Source: Nocardia transvalensis NBRC 15921
GTDB lineage: Bacteria > Actinomycetota > Actinomycetes > Mycobacteriales > Mycobacteriaceae
NCBI RefSeq assembly: GCF_000308875.1
Contig: NZ_BAGL01000057.1
Span: 83,836 to 147,835 of the forward strand
Direction of reading: 5' to 3'
Length of the DNA stretch: 64,000 bases
Under the pieces are notes generated by a model, which saw nothing but the letters and a program-made list of their open reading frames with translations, was not told the origin of the DNA and did not search any database. The translations under genes and the position numbers were made by a program. Positions 17,397-24,472 of the stretch are shown here, piece by piece; positions within the stretch are counted from its first letter, which is position 1; the number at the start of each line of letters is the position of its first letter.

Positions 17397-17999
17397 TCAC
17401 AGCCCGTCGAACAATCCGCTCACGACGACGCCGACCTGGGCGACGGCGCGCTCGATCGGGCCGATCGGCTGGAATATATGACTCAGGGCAAGGCACACAA
17501 CGGTTTCCAGCCGCGAGCCCAGCTCGTCGTCGGAGAGTTCGGCGAGGCCGTACTGCGCGCGGGCCGCGACCGTGACCGCGCCGATCGCCCGGCCGAGCAG
17601 CGGTTCGGGTTCGGTCATCAGCACGGGCAGCAGCGTGGTGTCGGTCGCCGAGCGGCCCGCGAGGACCGCCTTCAGCAGTGCGTTGTCCGCGGCGGCGCGT
17701 AGCGCGTACTCGACCGCGGCGGTGGTGCCCGCGACGACGTCGCCGGGGTGCGCCGCGAGGCTGCCGGCGATGCCCACGAGGAATCCGTCCAGTTCGTTGC
17801 GGATGACGACCTCGGCGAGTTCCTGCTTGGTGCCGATCTCCTTGTAGAGGACGGGGCGGCTGACGCCCACCTCCTTGGCCACGCGCGACATGTTCACCGC
17901 ACCCCAGCCCTCGGTGCACACGAGCCGCCGGGCGGTGTCGATGACCCGCTCGCGCAGGATTTGGCGCATCTCGGTCTGGAAGTTCGGCGCGTCAGCCAC
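17397..17999 (-). CDS. TetR family regulator of the alkane hydroxylase cluster
   Basis: A 200-residue TetR protein. The HTH lies in residues 15-60 (LRERVIDTARRLVCTEGW, then MSRVAKEVGVSRPVLYKEI). Actinobacterial alkB clusters usually carry a TetR gene (often called alkU) next to alkB; here it is divergent from alkB, with 141 bp between starts. The start is a GTG at 17999. The inverted repeat CATTGACAAC...GTTG...TCAATG across the alkB promoter (18036-18067) is a candidate operator. The effector is unknown; alkanes or their oxidation products are plausible. Confidence 0.85.
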   Translation of the reverse strand: MADAPNFQTEMRQILRERVIDTARRLVCTEGWGAVNMSRVAKEVGVSRPVLYKEIGTKQELAEVVIRNELDGFLVGIAGSLAAHPGDVVAGTTAAVEYALRAAADNALLKAVLAGRSATDTTLLPVLMTEPEPLLGRAIGAVTVAARAQYGLAELSDDELGSRLETVVCLALSHIFQPIGPIERAVAQVGVVVSGLFDGL

Positions 18000-18037
18000 G
18001 CCCCCGATCGTACATGATCACCAGAAACGTTCCATCA

Positions 18038-18066
18038 TTGACAACTCATAGTGTGTTGTATTCAAT
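18038..18066 (+). promoter_or_regulatory. Sigma-A-type promoter of the alkB operon
   Basis: TTGACA at 18038-18043 and TTCAAT at 18061-18066 are separated by 17 bp, 75 bp before the alkB start. An inverted repeat (CATTGA and CAAC against GTTG and TCAATG) covers both elements, which would let the adjacent TetR protein block the polymerase. Confidence 0.55.
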
Positions 18067-18140
18067 GAGAACACTTCGAGCGAAAGTGTAAACGGGCGTG
18101 ATCGGACCGCCCAGCTCGCGCATGTTCGGCAAGGAGATCG

Positions 18141-19367
18141 ATGATGACGACATCCCGAACCGGTGATCCGGCGCAGGCCGCGCCGCCGCAGTGGCACGAC
18201 CGCAAGCGCCGCATGTGGCTGTTCGGCCTGGTGCCGCCCACGGCGATCGTGCTGGCGGTCGGCCTCGTATGGGCGTTCAATCTGCTCGGCTGGCAGGCCG
18301 TATCCCCCGTGTGGTGGTGGATCGGGCCGCTGCTGGTCTACGTGGTGCTGCCGATCCTGGACCGCTTCTTCGGCCCCGACGGGCAGAATCCGCCGGACGA
18401 GGTGATGGAGCAGCTCGAGAACGACCCGTACTACCGCTACTGCGTCTACGCCTACATCCCGTTCCAGCTCGTGAGCCTCGTGCTGGCCTGCTACTTCTGG
18501 ACCGCGGGCGATCTGTCGTGGCTCGGCGTCGAGGGTGGTCTGGGGCTGGTGTCGAAGATCGGCCTCGCCGTCAGCATCGGCGCGATGGGCGGCATCGGCA
18601 TCAACGCCGCGCACGAACTCGGCCACAAGAAGGACGAACTGGAGCGGTGGCTGTCGAAAGTCACGCTGGCGCAGACGTTCTACGGCCACTTCTACATCGA
18701 GCACAACCGCGGCCACCACGTCCGGGTCGCGACTCCGGAGGATCCGGCCAGCGCCCGTTTCGCGGAATCGTTCTGGGCCTTCCTGCCGCGCAGCGTCTGG
18801 GGCAGTCTGCGGTCGGCCTGGCGGCTGGAGCAGGCCCGGCTCGGGCGAATGGGTAAGCGGCCGTGGTCGATTCACAACGACGTGCTGAACGCCTGGCTGA
18901 TGTCGGTGGTGCTGTGGGGCGCGCTGGCGGCGGTCTTCGGCTGGCAGGTGCTGCCGTTCCTGGTGATTCAGGCCGTGTACGGATTCTCGCTGCTGGAGAC
19001 GGTGAACTATCTCGAGCACTACGGGCTGCTGCGGCAGCGCACGGCCTCGGGCCGGTACGAGCGCTGCACGCCGGAGCACAGCTGGAACTCCGACCACATC
19101 GTCACCAACATCTTCCTCTACCACCTGCAACGCCACAGCGATCACCACGCCAACCCGACGCGGCGCTACCAGACGCTGCGCAGTATGGCGGGCGCGCCGA
19201 ATCTCCCCAGCGGCTACGCCAGCATGATCACCCTGGCCTATCTGCCGCCGGTGTGGCGGCGGGTGATGGATCACCGCGTGCTCGCCCACTACGGCGGCGA
19301 CATCACCCGCGTGAACATCCAGCCCGGCAAGCGGGATCGGGTGCTGGCCAAGTACGGGGCGCGGTGA
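18141..19367 (+). CDS. alkB: Alkane 1-monooxygenase AlkB
   Basis: A 408-residue integral membrane non-haem di-iron hydroxylase that converts n-alkanes to 1-alkanols. The His clusters of the family are present: HELGHK (about residue 160), EHNRGHH (about 190), HYG (NYLEHYGLLR, about 293) and LQRHSDHHANPTRRYQ (about 330). Around six membrane segments precede and separate them. AAGGAG lies four bases before the ATG at 18141 and seven before the next ATG at 18144; either could be used. The stop overlaps the first rubredoxin ATG by one base. Electrons should come from NAD(P)H through the rubredoxin reductase and rubredoxin encoded downstream. Confidence 0.97.
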   Translation: MMTTSRTGDPAQAAPPQWHDRKRRMWLFGLVPPTAIVLAVGLVWAFNLLGWQAVSPVWWWIGPLLVYVVLPILDRFFGPDGQNPPDEVMEQLENDPYYRYCVYAYIPFQLVSLVLACYFWTAGDLSWLGVEGGLGLVSKIGLAVSIGAMGGIGINAAHELGHKKDELERWLSKVTLAQTFYGHFYIEHNRGHHVRVATPEDPASARFAESFWAFLPRSVWGSLRSAWRLEQARLGRMGKRPWSIHNDVLNAWLMSVVLWGALAAVFGWQVLPFLVIQAVYGFSLLETVNYLEHYGLLRQRTASGRYERCTPEHSWNSDHIVTNIFLYHLQRHSDHHANPTRRYQTLRSMAGAPNLPSGYASMITLAYLPPVWRRVMDHRVLAHYGGDITRVNIQPGKRDRVLAKYGAR

Positions 19368-19543
19368 TGGCCCGCTATCGCTGCCCGGTCTGCGACTACG
19401 TCTACGACGAGGCCGCGGGCGCGCCGCGCGAGGGCTTCCCGGCGGGGACCCCGTGGTCGGCGGTGCCGGACGACTGGTGCTGTCCCGACTGCGGGGTGCG
19501 CGAGAAGCTCGACTTCGAAACCGTTGCGACGAAAGGTCTTTGA
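19367..19543 (+). CDS. rubA: Rubredoxin, AlkG1 type
   Basis: A 58-residue Fe(Cys)4 protein with the two knuckles YRCPVCDYVYDE and CCPDCGVREKLDF. In the AlkG1 class, an extra positively charged residue follows the second CxxCG, and such rubredoxins were found unable to replace AlkG in electron transfer to AlkB. The Arg-Glu-Lys here fits that class, so its role may differ from that of its partner. The start ATG overlaps the alkB stop (TGATG). Confidence 0.93.
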   Translation: MARYRCPVCDYVYDEAAGAPREGFPAGTPWSAVPDDWCCPDCGVREKLDFETVATKGL

Positions 19544-19544
19544 G

Positions 19545-19730
19545 ATGACCACGGACTACAGGCTGTTCCGCTGTGTGCAGTGCGGCTTCGAATACGACGA
19601 GGCGCTGGGCTGGCCGGAGGACGGCATCGAACCCGGCACCCGGTGGGACGACATCCCGGAGGACTGGTCGTGCCCGGATTGCGGTGCGGCCAAGGCGGAT
19701 TTCGAGATGGTCGAGGTCAGCCGGGCGTGA
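19545..19730 (+). CDS. rubA: Rubredoxin, AlkG2 type (electron donor to AlkB)
   Basis: A 61-residue rubredoxin with knuckles FRCVQCGFEYDE and SCPDCGAAKADFEMVE, and the core GWPEDGIEPGTRWDDIPEDW typical of the AlkG2 class, which can carry electrons to alkane hydroxylase. The ATG at 19545 comes one base after the previous stop, with AAAGG eight bases upstream. The stop overlaps the reductase start (GTGA). Confidence 0.95.
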   Translation: MTTDYRLFRCVQCGFEYDEALGWPEDGIEPGTRWDDIPEDWSCPDCGAAKADFEMVEVSRA

Positions 19731-20947
19731 GCGGGCAGATCGTCATCGTGGGCGCCGGGATCGCCGGCGCCACCGCCGCCCGCACCCTGCGCGCCGACGG
19801 CTACACCGGCCGCATCGTGCTCGTCGGCGGCGAGGACCGGCTGCCCTACCGGCGGCCGATGGTGTCCAAGGAGTTCCTGGCGGGGACGGCCGTCGAGCGC
19901 CGGGCGCTGCTGGAATCGGCGGAAAGCTGGCGCGACAACGAGATCGACGTCCGTGTCGGCGCCACCGTCGAGGAGATCGATGCGGCGCGCGGACGGGTGC
20001 GGCTGCACGACGGGACCGTCCTCGGCTACGACAGCCTGCTGCTCGCGACCGGCGCCCGCGCCCGGCAACTGCCCGGACCGCAGCGCGGGATCCACACCCT
20101 GCGCGGCCGGGCCGACGCCGAGGGGTTGCGGACCGCGCTCACGGAGGGCGGCTCGCTACTGGTCGTCGGGGGCGGGCTGATCGGGTGCGAGGTCGCGGCG
20201 ACCGCCCGGGGCCTGGGCGCGGAGGTGACCGTCGTGCACGCCGGGCCGCACCCCCTGGACCGGATCGCGCCGCCCGTGGTCGGCGCGCACGTCCGAAACC
20301 TGCACGCGGACAACGGCGTTACGGTCCACGACGACACGCTGCTGCGGAGTCTCGCGGGAGGCAGCGGCGGTGTGGTAGCCGAGACCGAGGACGGCCGCCG
20401 GTTCACCGCGGCCGTGGCGCTGGTGGCCATCGGCTCCGTCCCCGATATCGAACTCGCCGCGGCGGCCGGGCTGGAGACCGGCGACGGCATCCTGGTCGAC
20501 GAGCGCTACCGCACCTCGGCCGAGAGCATCTACGCCGCCGGCGACGTCGCCAGCCGCTACGACCCCCGCCTCGGCATCCGCGAACGCGGCGAACACTGGA
20601 ACGGCGCGCAATCCCAGGGTGCCGCCGCCGCCAAGTCGATCCTCGGCGCCACACCCCCGCCGCCGGAAGTCCCGTGGGGCTGGACCACCCAGTACGGCCA
20701 CACCATCCAGTTCGCCGGCCGCCTCAGCCCCGCCGACGACATCCTCCTCCGCCGCGCCTCCGGCACACCACAATTCACCGCTTTGGCCCGCAGCGAGGGC
20801 CGCCTGGTAGGCGCGGTCGCCGTAGGCCGCCCCGCCGACATCCGCGCCGCCCGCGCCCTGATAGCCCAAGGCGCAGTGCTCGACCCGGCCTGCGCGGACG
20901 CGGCGCTAGAGCTGACTGCCCAGAATTTCACCCCGGCAACGCAGTAG
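19727..20947 (+). CDS. rubB: Rubredoxin reductase (FAD-dependent NAD(P)H oxidoreductase)
   Basis: A 406-residue pyridine-nucleotide-disulfide-type flavoprotein. The FAD motif is at the N-terminus (IVIVGAGIAGATAARTLR), an NAD motif lies near residue 140 (LLVVGGGLIGCEVAATARG), and the second FAD motif is SIYAAGDVASRYD near residue 275. It passes electrons from NAD(P)H to the rubredoxins. The start is a GTG at 19727 overlapping the preceding stop by 4 bp. It is the last gene of the alk operon; a hairpin at 20958 follows 10 bp after the stop. Confidence 0.93.
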   Translation: MSGQIVIVGAGIAGATAARTLRADGYTGRIVLVGGEDRLPYRRPMVSKEFLAGTAVERRALLESAESWRDNEIDVRVGATVEEIDAARGRVRLHDGTVLGYDSLLLATGARARQLPGPQRGIHTLRGRADAEGLRTALTEGGSLLVVGGGLIGCEVAATARGLGAEVTVVHAGPHPLDRIAPPVVGAHVRNLHADNGVTVHDDTLLRSLAGGSGGVVAETEDGRRFTAAVALVAIGSVPDIELAAAAGLETGDGILVDERYRTSAESIYAAGDVASRYDPRLGIRERGEHWNGAQSQGAAAAKSILGATPPPPEVPWGWTTQYGHTIQFAGRLSPADDILLRRASGTPQFTALARSEGRLVGAVAVGRPADIRAARALIAQGAVLDPACADAALELTAQNFTPATQ

Positions 20948-20957
20948 GCGCGGGGAG

Positions 20958-20982
20958 TTTCCGGCCAAAAGCGTGCCGGAAA
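20958..20982 (+). terminator. Hairpin terminator after rubB
   Basis: Arms TTTCCGGC and GCCGGAAA form a perfect 8-bp stem with loop CAAAAGCGT, starting 10 bp after the rubB stop. No long T-run follows, which is common for actinobacterial terminators. The loop is the reverse-complement type of ATGCTTTTG found in the hairpins at 21111 and 62554. Confidence 0.65.
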
Positions 20983-21012
20983 ATAGAGAGGCGGCCGATA
21001 GCCACGCGGTGA

Positions 21013-21122
21013 CGCTCCTTCCCGGCACGCCGTAATGCTCTTTCCCGGCATGCCGTAATGCTCCTTCCCGGCACGCCGTAATGCTCCTTCCCGGCACGCC
21101 GTAACGCTCTTTCCCGGCATGC
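21013..21122. repeat. Tandem repeat, 23-bp unit, about 4.8 copies
   Basis: Units start at 21013, 21036, 21059, 21082 and 21105, with consensus YGCTCYTTCCCGGCAYGCC followed by GTAA. The last copy is partial and runs into the hairpin at 21111-21135. There are no spacers, so it is not a CRISPR. The Y positions covary between copies (C-C or T-T types), as if an older alternating unit had been amplified. The unit is a fragment of the adjacent hairpin, which suggests growth by slippage from it. Confidence 0.9.
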
Positions 21123-21135
21123 TTTTGGCCGGGAA
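21111..21135 (-). terminator. Hairpin terminator of the nitroreductase gene
   Basis: Arms TTCCCGGC and GCCGGGAA enclose the loop ATGCTTTTG directly beside the nitroreductase stop codon. It is the inverted counterpart of the hairpin at 20958-20982. Confidence 0.65.
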
Positions 21136-21792
21136 CTACCAGCTGTCGACGTGGACGATGGGGTCCAGGGCCTGGCGGGGGCCGGGCTTGAAGTCGGTGC
21201 CCTTGGTGTAGGCGACGGGGAGGAGGGCGCCCTGGGAGTACTTGTCGTAGGGGATGCCGAGGAGGTCGGCGGCCTCGCGCTCGTACATGAGATGCAGTGT
21301 GGTCCAGGTGGTTCCGAGGCCGCGCGAGCGGGCCGCGAGGCAGAAGCTCCAGACCGCGGGGAACAGCGACCCCCAGTGCGAGGCGCTGCGGACGCCGGGC
21401 ACGTTGTCGGCGCGGCCCTCGAGGCACGGGACCAGCAGGACGGGGACGTCACCCATCCGCTCGGCGAGGTATTCGGCCGAACTCGAGACGCGCTTGCGCA
21501 GCGCGTCGGTCTCGGCGTCGCCCGTGGTCTGATTGCCGAGATAGTCCGGCGTGGACCGGTACGCCTCGAAACCCCGCCGGTACAACTCCCCCAGCGCCCG
21601 CCGTTTCTCGGGATCGGTGACCACGACCCAGTGCCACCCCTGCCGGTTCGAGCCGGTCGGCGCCTGCACCGCCAGTTCGAGGCACTCGCGGACGACGCCG
21701 AGCGGAACCTCACGCTCCAGATCGAGCCGCTTCCGGACGGCTCGCGTCGTCGACAGCAGTTCGTCCGTGGAGAGGTCCAGTTCGATCGGCAT
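21136..21792 (-). CDS. Nitroreductase family FMN protein
   Basis: A 218-residue flavin reductase of the nitroreductase fold. The conserved N-terminal FMN-phosphate-binding stretch reads LLSTTRAVRKRLD and the following helix start reads APTGSNRQGWHWV. A late segment, RSRGLGTTWTTLHL, corresponds to the usual GLGT flavin contact. Such proteins use NAD(P)H to reduce nitro compounds, quinones or related acceptors. The ATG at 21792 has GGGAG six bases upstream. It lies 49 bp downstream of a flavin-binding (PPOX-fold) gene on the same strand. The physiological substrate is unknown. Confidence 0.88.
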   Translation of the reverse strand: MPIELDLSTDELLSTTRAVRKRLDLEREVPLGVVRECLELAVQAPTGSNRQGWHWVVVTDPEKRRALGELYRRGFEAYRSTPDYLGNQTTGDAETDALRKRVSSSAEYLAERMGDVPVLLVPCLEGRADNVPGVRSASHWGSLFPAVWSFCLAARSRGLGTTWTTLHLMYEREAADLLGIPYDKYSQGALLPVAYTKGTDFKPGPRQALDPIVHVDSW

Positions 21793-21841
21793 ATTCCGCT
21801 CCCGTCGCCGTGTCGGATGATTCCGCCCGACCGTACATCGG

Positions 21842-22306
21842 TCAGCCCGGCGGCTGCCGCACGGTGTCGGAATCGTCGACCGCGCTGGACACGAGGTATT
21901 CGACGCCGGTGACGATATCGGGGTAGATGCGGATCATCCGGTCGCGCGGGCCGGGCAGGGCGGCGGGCAGCAGCTCCCGGCACTGCGCGATATCGTCCGG
22001 GTCGGTGAGTTCCTCGGCGGCGCCGGTGACGATGACGCACCAGCCGCGCAGCGTCGCGTGGTCGATGGTGTCGGCCTCGTAGGCGACGACCTGGCGGTCG
22101 GCGCTCAGGGTGGTGCCCGGGTTGGCGTAGATGACGATGGTCTCGTCGACCACCGCGTGATTGACCGGCCGGATGGTCGGCAACGCATAGCGCGAGAACA
22201 CGACACGGCCGAACCGCACGCTGCCCAGCAGCTCCAGCGACTGCGTCACCGACAGTTCTCGCGACCCGACCATTTCCTCCACGGTACGACCCCGGCGATC
22301 TTCCAC
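21842..22306 (-). CDS. Pyridoxamine 5'-phosphate oxidase-fold flavin-binding protein
   Basis: Up to 154 residues with the split-barrel pattern SRELSVTQSLELLGSVRFGR, then FSRYALPTIRPVNHAVVDE and GWCVIVTGAAEELTD, as seen in small flavin-nucleotide-binding proteins common in actinobacteria. The start is uncertain: GTG at 22306, GTG at 22282 or ATG at 22273 are all possible, and none has an ideal ribosome site. Such proteins bind FMN, F420 or haem; the specificity cannot be read here. It is followed by a nitroreductase gene, an association also seen in dormancy (DosR-type) gene sets. Confidence 0.75.
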   Translation of the reverse strand: MEDRRGRTVEEMVGSRELSVTQSLELLGSVRFGRVVFSRYALPTIRPVNHAVVDETIVIYANPGTTLSADRQVVAYEADTIDHATLRGWCVIVTGAAEELTDPDDIAQCRELLPAALPGPRDRMIRIYPDIVTGVEYLVSSAVDDSDTVRQPPG

Positions 22307-22567
22307 CTCTGTTGTGTCACTGATAATTCCACGTCCGGCGGGCGGTGGCGAGAAGAATCCGGGTCTCGGTGGGAAGTACGGGTACTCAGCGGTGCGATTG
22401 ATGGTCTCACCTGAGGGTATGCCGCCACATGCCGTCGTTAGGGACCAACGACTCTACCGGTCGACGAACAGGAACGTAAGCTATGTCGAACATCCTTCTG
22501 CACATCGGCGCCCCGGAACTCACCCAGTGGCTGGGGAATCGGCTCGATCCCGACTCAGGAGATGGAC

Positions 22568-22945
22568 ATGGACGATGTTCTGCTGCCCGTCCGGCCGACC
22601 GGCTCGAGCGTCGATGCGATGCTGCCGTCTCACCACTTCTCTGACCCCCTACCGGGGCCCTCGGGCGATACGGCCGCGTTCGCCGATTCCAGCGACCGCC
22701 TGGTCCGTCATCTCTTCGACGTCGGACTGCAATTACACACGCTCCGAGCGGTTTTCGACAGCCCGGACGCGACGAACGCGGACATCCGCGCGGCCGGCGA
22801 GACCGTCGGATCGCTCCTGGACGATCTGGACATGCTCATCCGCGACGCGGGCCTGGCCATGCTCGCCATGAGCAAGAACCGCACGACGGCCACGAGCAAC
22901 GGCGACCACCGTCGCCGCAGGCGCCGCCCCTACGGGCACCGCTGA
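22568..22945 (+). CDS. Small orphan protein resembling a HisKA_3 dimerisation hairpin (paralogue of 57111-57434)
   Basis: A 125-residue protein. Its core, about residues 33-100, reads FADSSDRLVRHLFDVGLQL and then SLLDDLDMLIRDAGLAML. The spacing and hydrophobic pattern resemble the two-helix dimerisation/phosphoacceptor region of DevS/NarX-type kinases (RxLHDxxxQ, then TVDELDxTIRxIR), but the phosphoacceptor His position is Phe (LFD for LHD) and no ATPase domain follows. The C-terminus is Arg-rich. The same core recurs at 57111-57434. The ATG at 22568 is chosen because AGGAG lies six bases upstream; the ATG at 22562 abuts it. The kinase resemblance is inferred from pattern, not from alignment software. 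Confidence 0.7.
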   Translation: MDDVLLPVRPTGSSVDAMLPSHHFSDPLPGPSGDTAAFADSSDRLVRHLFDVGLQLHTLRAVFDSPDATNADIRAAGETVGSLLDDLDMLIRDAGLAMLAMSKNRTTATSNGDHRRRRRRPYGHR

Positions 22946-22974
22946 GACCGTGATCGCCGGAGACCCCGCGTCCC

Positions 22975-23358
22975 TCAGGACATGAAGGGCTCGAGAACGA
23001 AGCGCCCGACGGCGATGTACGCGGCGAGGGCCAGGTAGACCGCGTTCAGCGCGACGAACGCGTACTCGCCGAGGCGGCCGTGCGTGATCATGGCGCCGAC
23101 CATGAGCGCGATCCAGCAGACGGCGGTGATCGGGACCAGGACCGGGGCGATATCGAGCACGGCGGGCAGGATCAGGCCCGCCGCGGCCAGGAGTTCCACG
23201 GCCCCCAGGGATTTGACGAAACCGGCGCTCGCGCGAGCGGTCCACTCACCGCCGGGGGCCGCGGCCAGCTTCTGCTTCGGAATGAACGCCTTGTTGACAC
23301 CGCCGATCAGCGCGACGGCGGCCAGCAGCCCGGTGGCGATCCACAGTACGAGATTCAT
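22975..23358 (-). CDS. DoxX-like membrane protein
   Basis: A 127-residue protein with four hydrophobic helices (LVLWIATGLLAAVALIGGVNK; VKSLGAVELLAAAGLILP; VLVPITAVCWIALMVGAMI; YAFVALNAVYLALAAYIAV), the layout of the DoxX/DoxX-like family. The loop GRLGEY before the fourth helix is typical. Family members have been linked to redox and thiol stress in mycobacteria, but no role can be assigned here. The ATG at 23358 is the start; a longer frame adds six residues. Confidence 0.8.
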   Translation of the reverse strand: MNLVLWIATGLLAAVALIGGVNKAFIPKQKLAAAPGGEWTARASAGFVKSLGAVELLAAAGLILPAVLDIAPVLVPITAVCWIALMVGAMITHGRLGEYAFVALNAVYLALAAYIAVGRFVLEPFMS

Positions 23359-23421
23359 GACATCAAGACGCCGCACCCACGCTCGCCGTGACGCGTCGTG
23401 AGCCGGATCACCCGGGCCGGT

Positions 23422-24465
23422 TCAGCGGATCGAGCGGACCTCGGGCTCGGTATCGCTGGCGGCGACGGCCGCCGCCTCCGCGAGGAGCTGGTCGAGGTGA
23501 TAGGGGTAGACAGTCTCGCCCAGCCCGTCCAGTTCGGCGATGTCCTCGGCCGTGCACCACTTGTTGGCGGTGACGCAGCGGCGTTCCCAGACGGTCGGGT
23601 TGGCGGCCTTCGGCTCGAAGGCCGCGATGCGGGCGACGAAGAACAGCTCCTCCGAGCGGACCAGTTCGCCGTCGAACGGGAACACCGCCACCCGGCGCCA
23701 GATCGGGCCGCGCAGCGCCGTGGAATCCACCGCGCGCCCGGTCTCCTCCCACACTTCGCGCACCGCCGCGGTGCGCAGGGTTTCGCCGGGTTCGATGCCG
23801 CCGCCGACGGTGAACCAGAACGGGACGTCGGGAGTCCTGGGGTCGTGGCCGCGCATGAGCAGCACCCGGTCCCGGTCGTCGAGCAGCACCACGCGCGCCG
23901 AGGTCCGGACGGTATCCACCTCCAGACCCGTCGAGGCGGCGGGCGTCACGCGCTCGGAGATCTCGAAGTAGGTGGGCAGCGGCGCGGTACCGCCCAGGTG
24001 CAGCAGCCGCACCGGGCGGCGGGTGCGCAGGGCCAGGGTGTCGCGCACCGCGTCGTTGTGGAAGCGGCGGGCGATCAGCACCCGCGCCTCGGCATCGGCC
24101 AGTTCGGCCACGAGTTGCGGTGGCAGCAGGGAGATATCGATCGAGGACAGCGCCGCGGCGAGCTGGTTCTCGGCGGTCTCGCGATCGGACCAGTCGGCTC
24201 GTTCGGCCCGGTCCGCGAGGCCGTGCAGGCGGCGGGCCTGCTCCCCGGCCACATCGGGGGCGGCATTGGTCAGCGCCAGCGAGACCGAGCGCGCCACCAC
24301 GGCGCGCCGGGCCAGGGCCGCCTCCAGCGCGTGCCGGGCCTGGTCGCCGCGCACGTGCAGCCGGTCCAGCCGGTTCGCCGTGGCGTAGGCCCAGCCGCCC
24401 GCGGCGACGATCAGGGCCGCGATCAGCGCGAGGACGAGGATCGTGGTCGCGGAGAAGGTGATCAT
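23422..24465 (-). CDS. Membrane-anchored LemA-like/Nudix fusion protein
   Basis: A 347-residue protein. One N-terminal membrane helix (residues 5-28) is followed by a helical region, 30-170, with LemA-type signatures (NRLDRLHVRGDQARHAL, ENQLAAALSSI, ARRFHNDAVRD, ending YFEI). A Nudix domain follows, with box GGGIEPGETLRTAAVREVWE completed by ETG near residue 242. It should hydrolyse a nucleoside-diphosphate-linked substrate next to the inner membrane. The order matches Rv2609c, which precedes pimA in Mycobacterium. It lies 7 bp from the pimA stop on the same strand and closes the PIM operon. The Nudix part is certain; the LemA resemblance is from motif pattern. Confidence 0.85.
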   Translation of the reverse strand: MITFSATTILVLALIAALIVAAGGWAYATANRLDRLHVRGDQARHALEAALARRAVVARSVSLALTNAAPDVAGEQARRLHGLADRAERADWSDRETAENQLAAALSSIDISLLPPQLVAELADAEARVLIARRFHNDAVRDTLALRTRRPVRLLHLGGTAPLPTYFEISERVTPAASTGLEVDTVRTSARVVLLDDRDRVLLMRGHDPRTPDVPFWFTVGGGIEPGETLRTAAVREVWEETGRAVDSTALRGPIWRRVAVFPFDGELVRSEELFFVARIAAFEPKAANPTVWERRCVTANKWCTAEDIAELDGLGETVYPYHLDQLLAEAAAVAASDTEPEVRSIR

Positions 24466-24472
24466 GCGGCGC

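Noticed and set aside
21013..21122. 23-bp repeats considered as a CRISPR array
   Set aside because: The units are contiguous with no spacers, and no cas genes are in the window.
22438..22457. DosR-like half site near GGGACC upstream of the small DHp-like gene
   Set aside because: Only 13 of 20 positions fit the DosR consensus and the second half is poor.
22483..22644. 53-aa frame starting MSNILLHIGAPELTQWLG upstream of the small DHp-like gene
   Set aside because: It has a plausible AGGAA leader, but the second half is a shadow of the next gene and the overlap is long. It may be a leader peptide, but the support is too weak to list as a gene.
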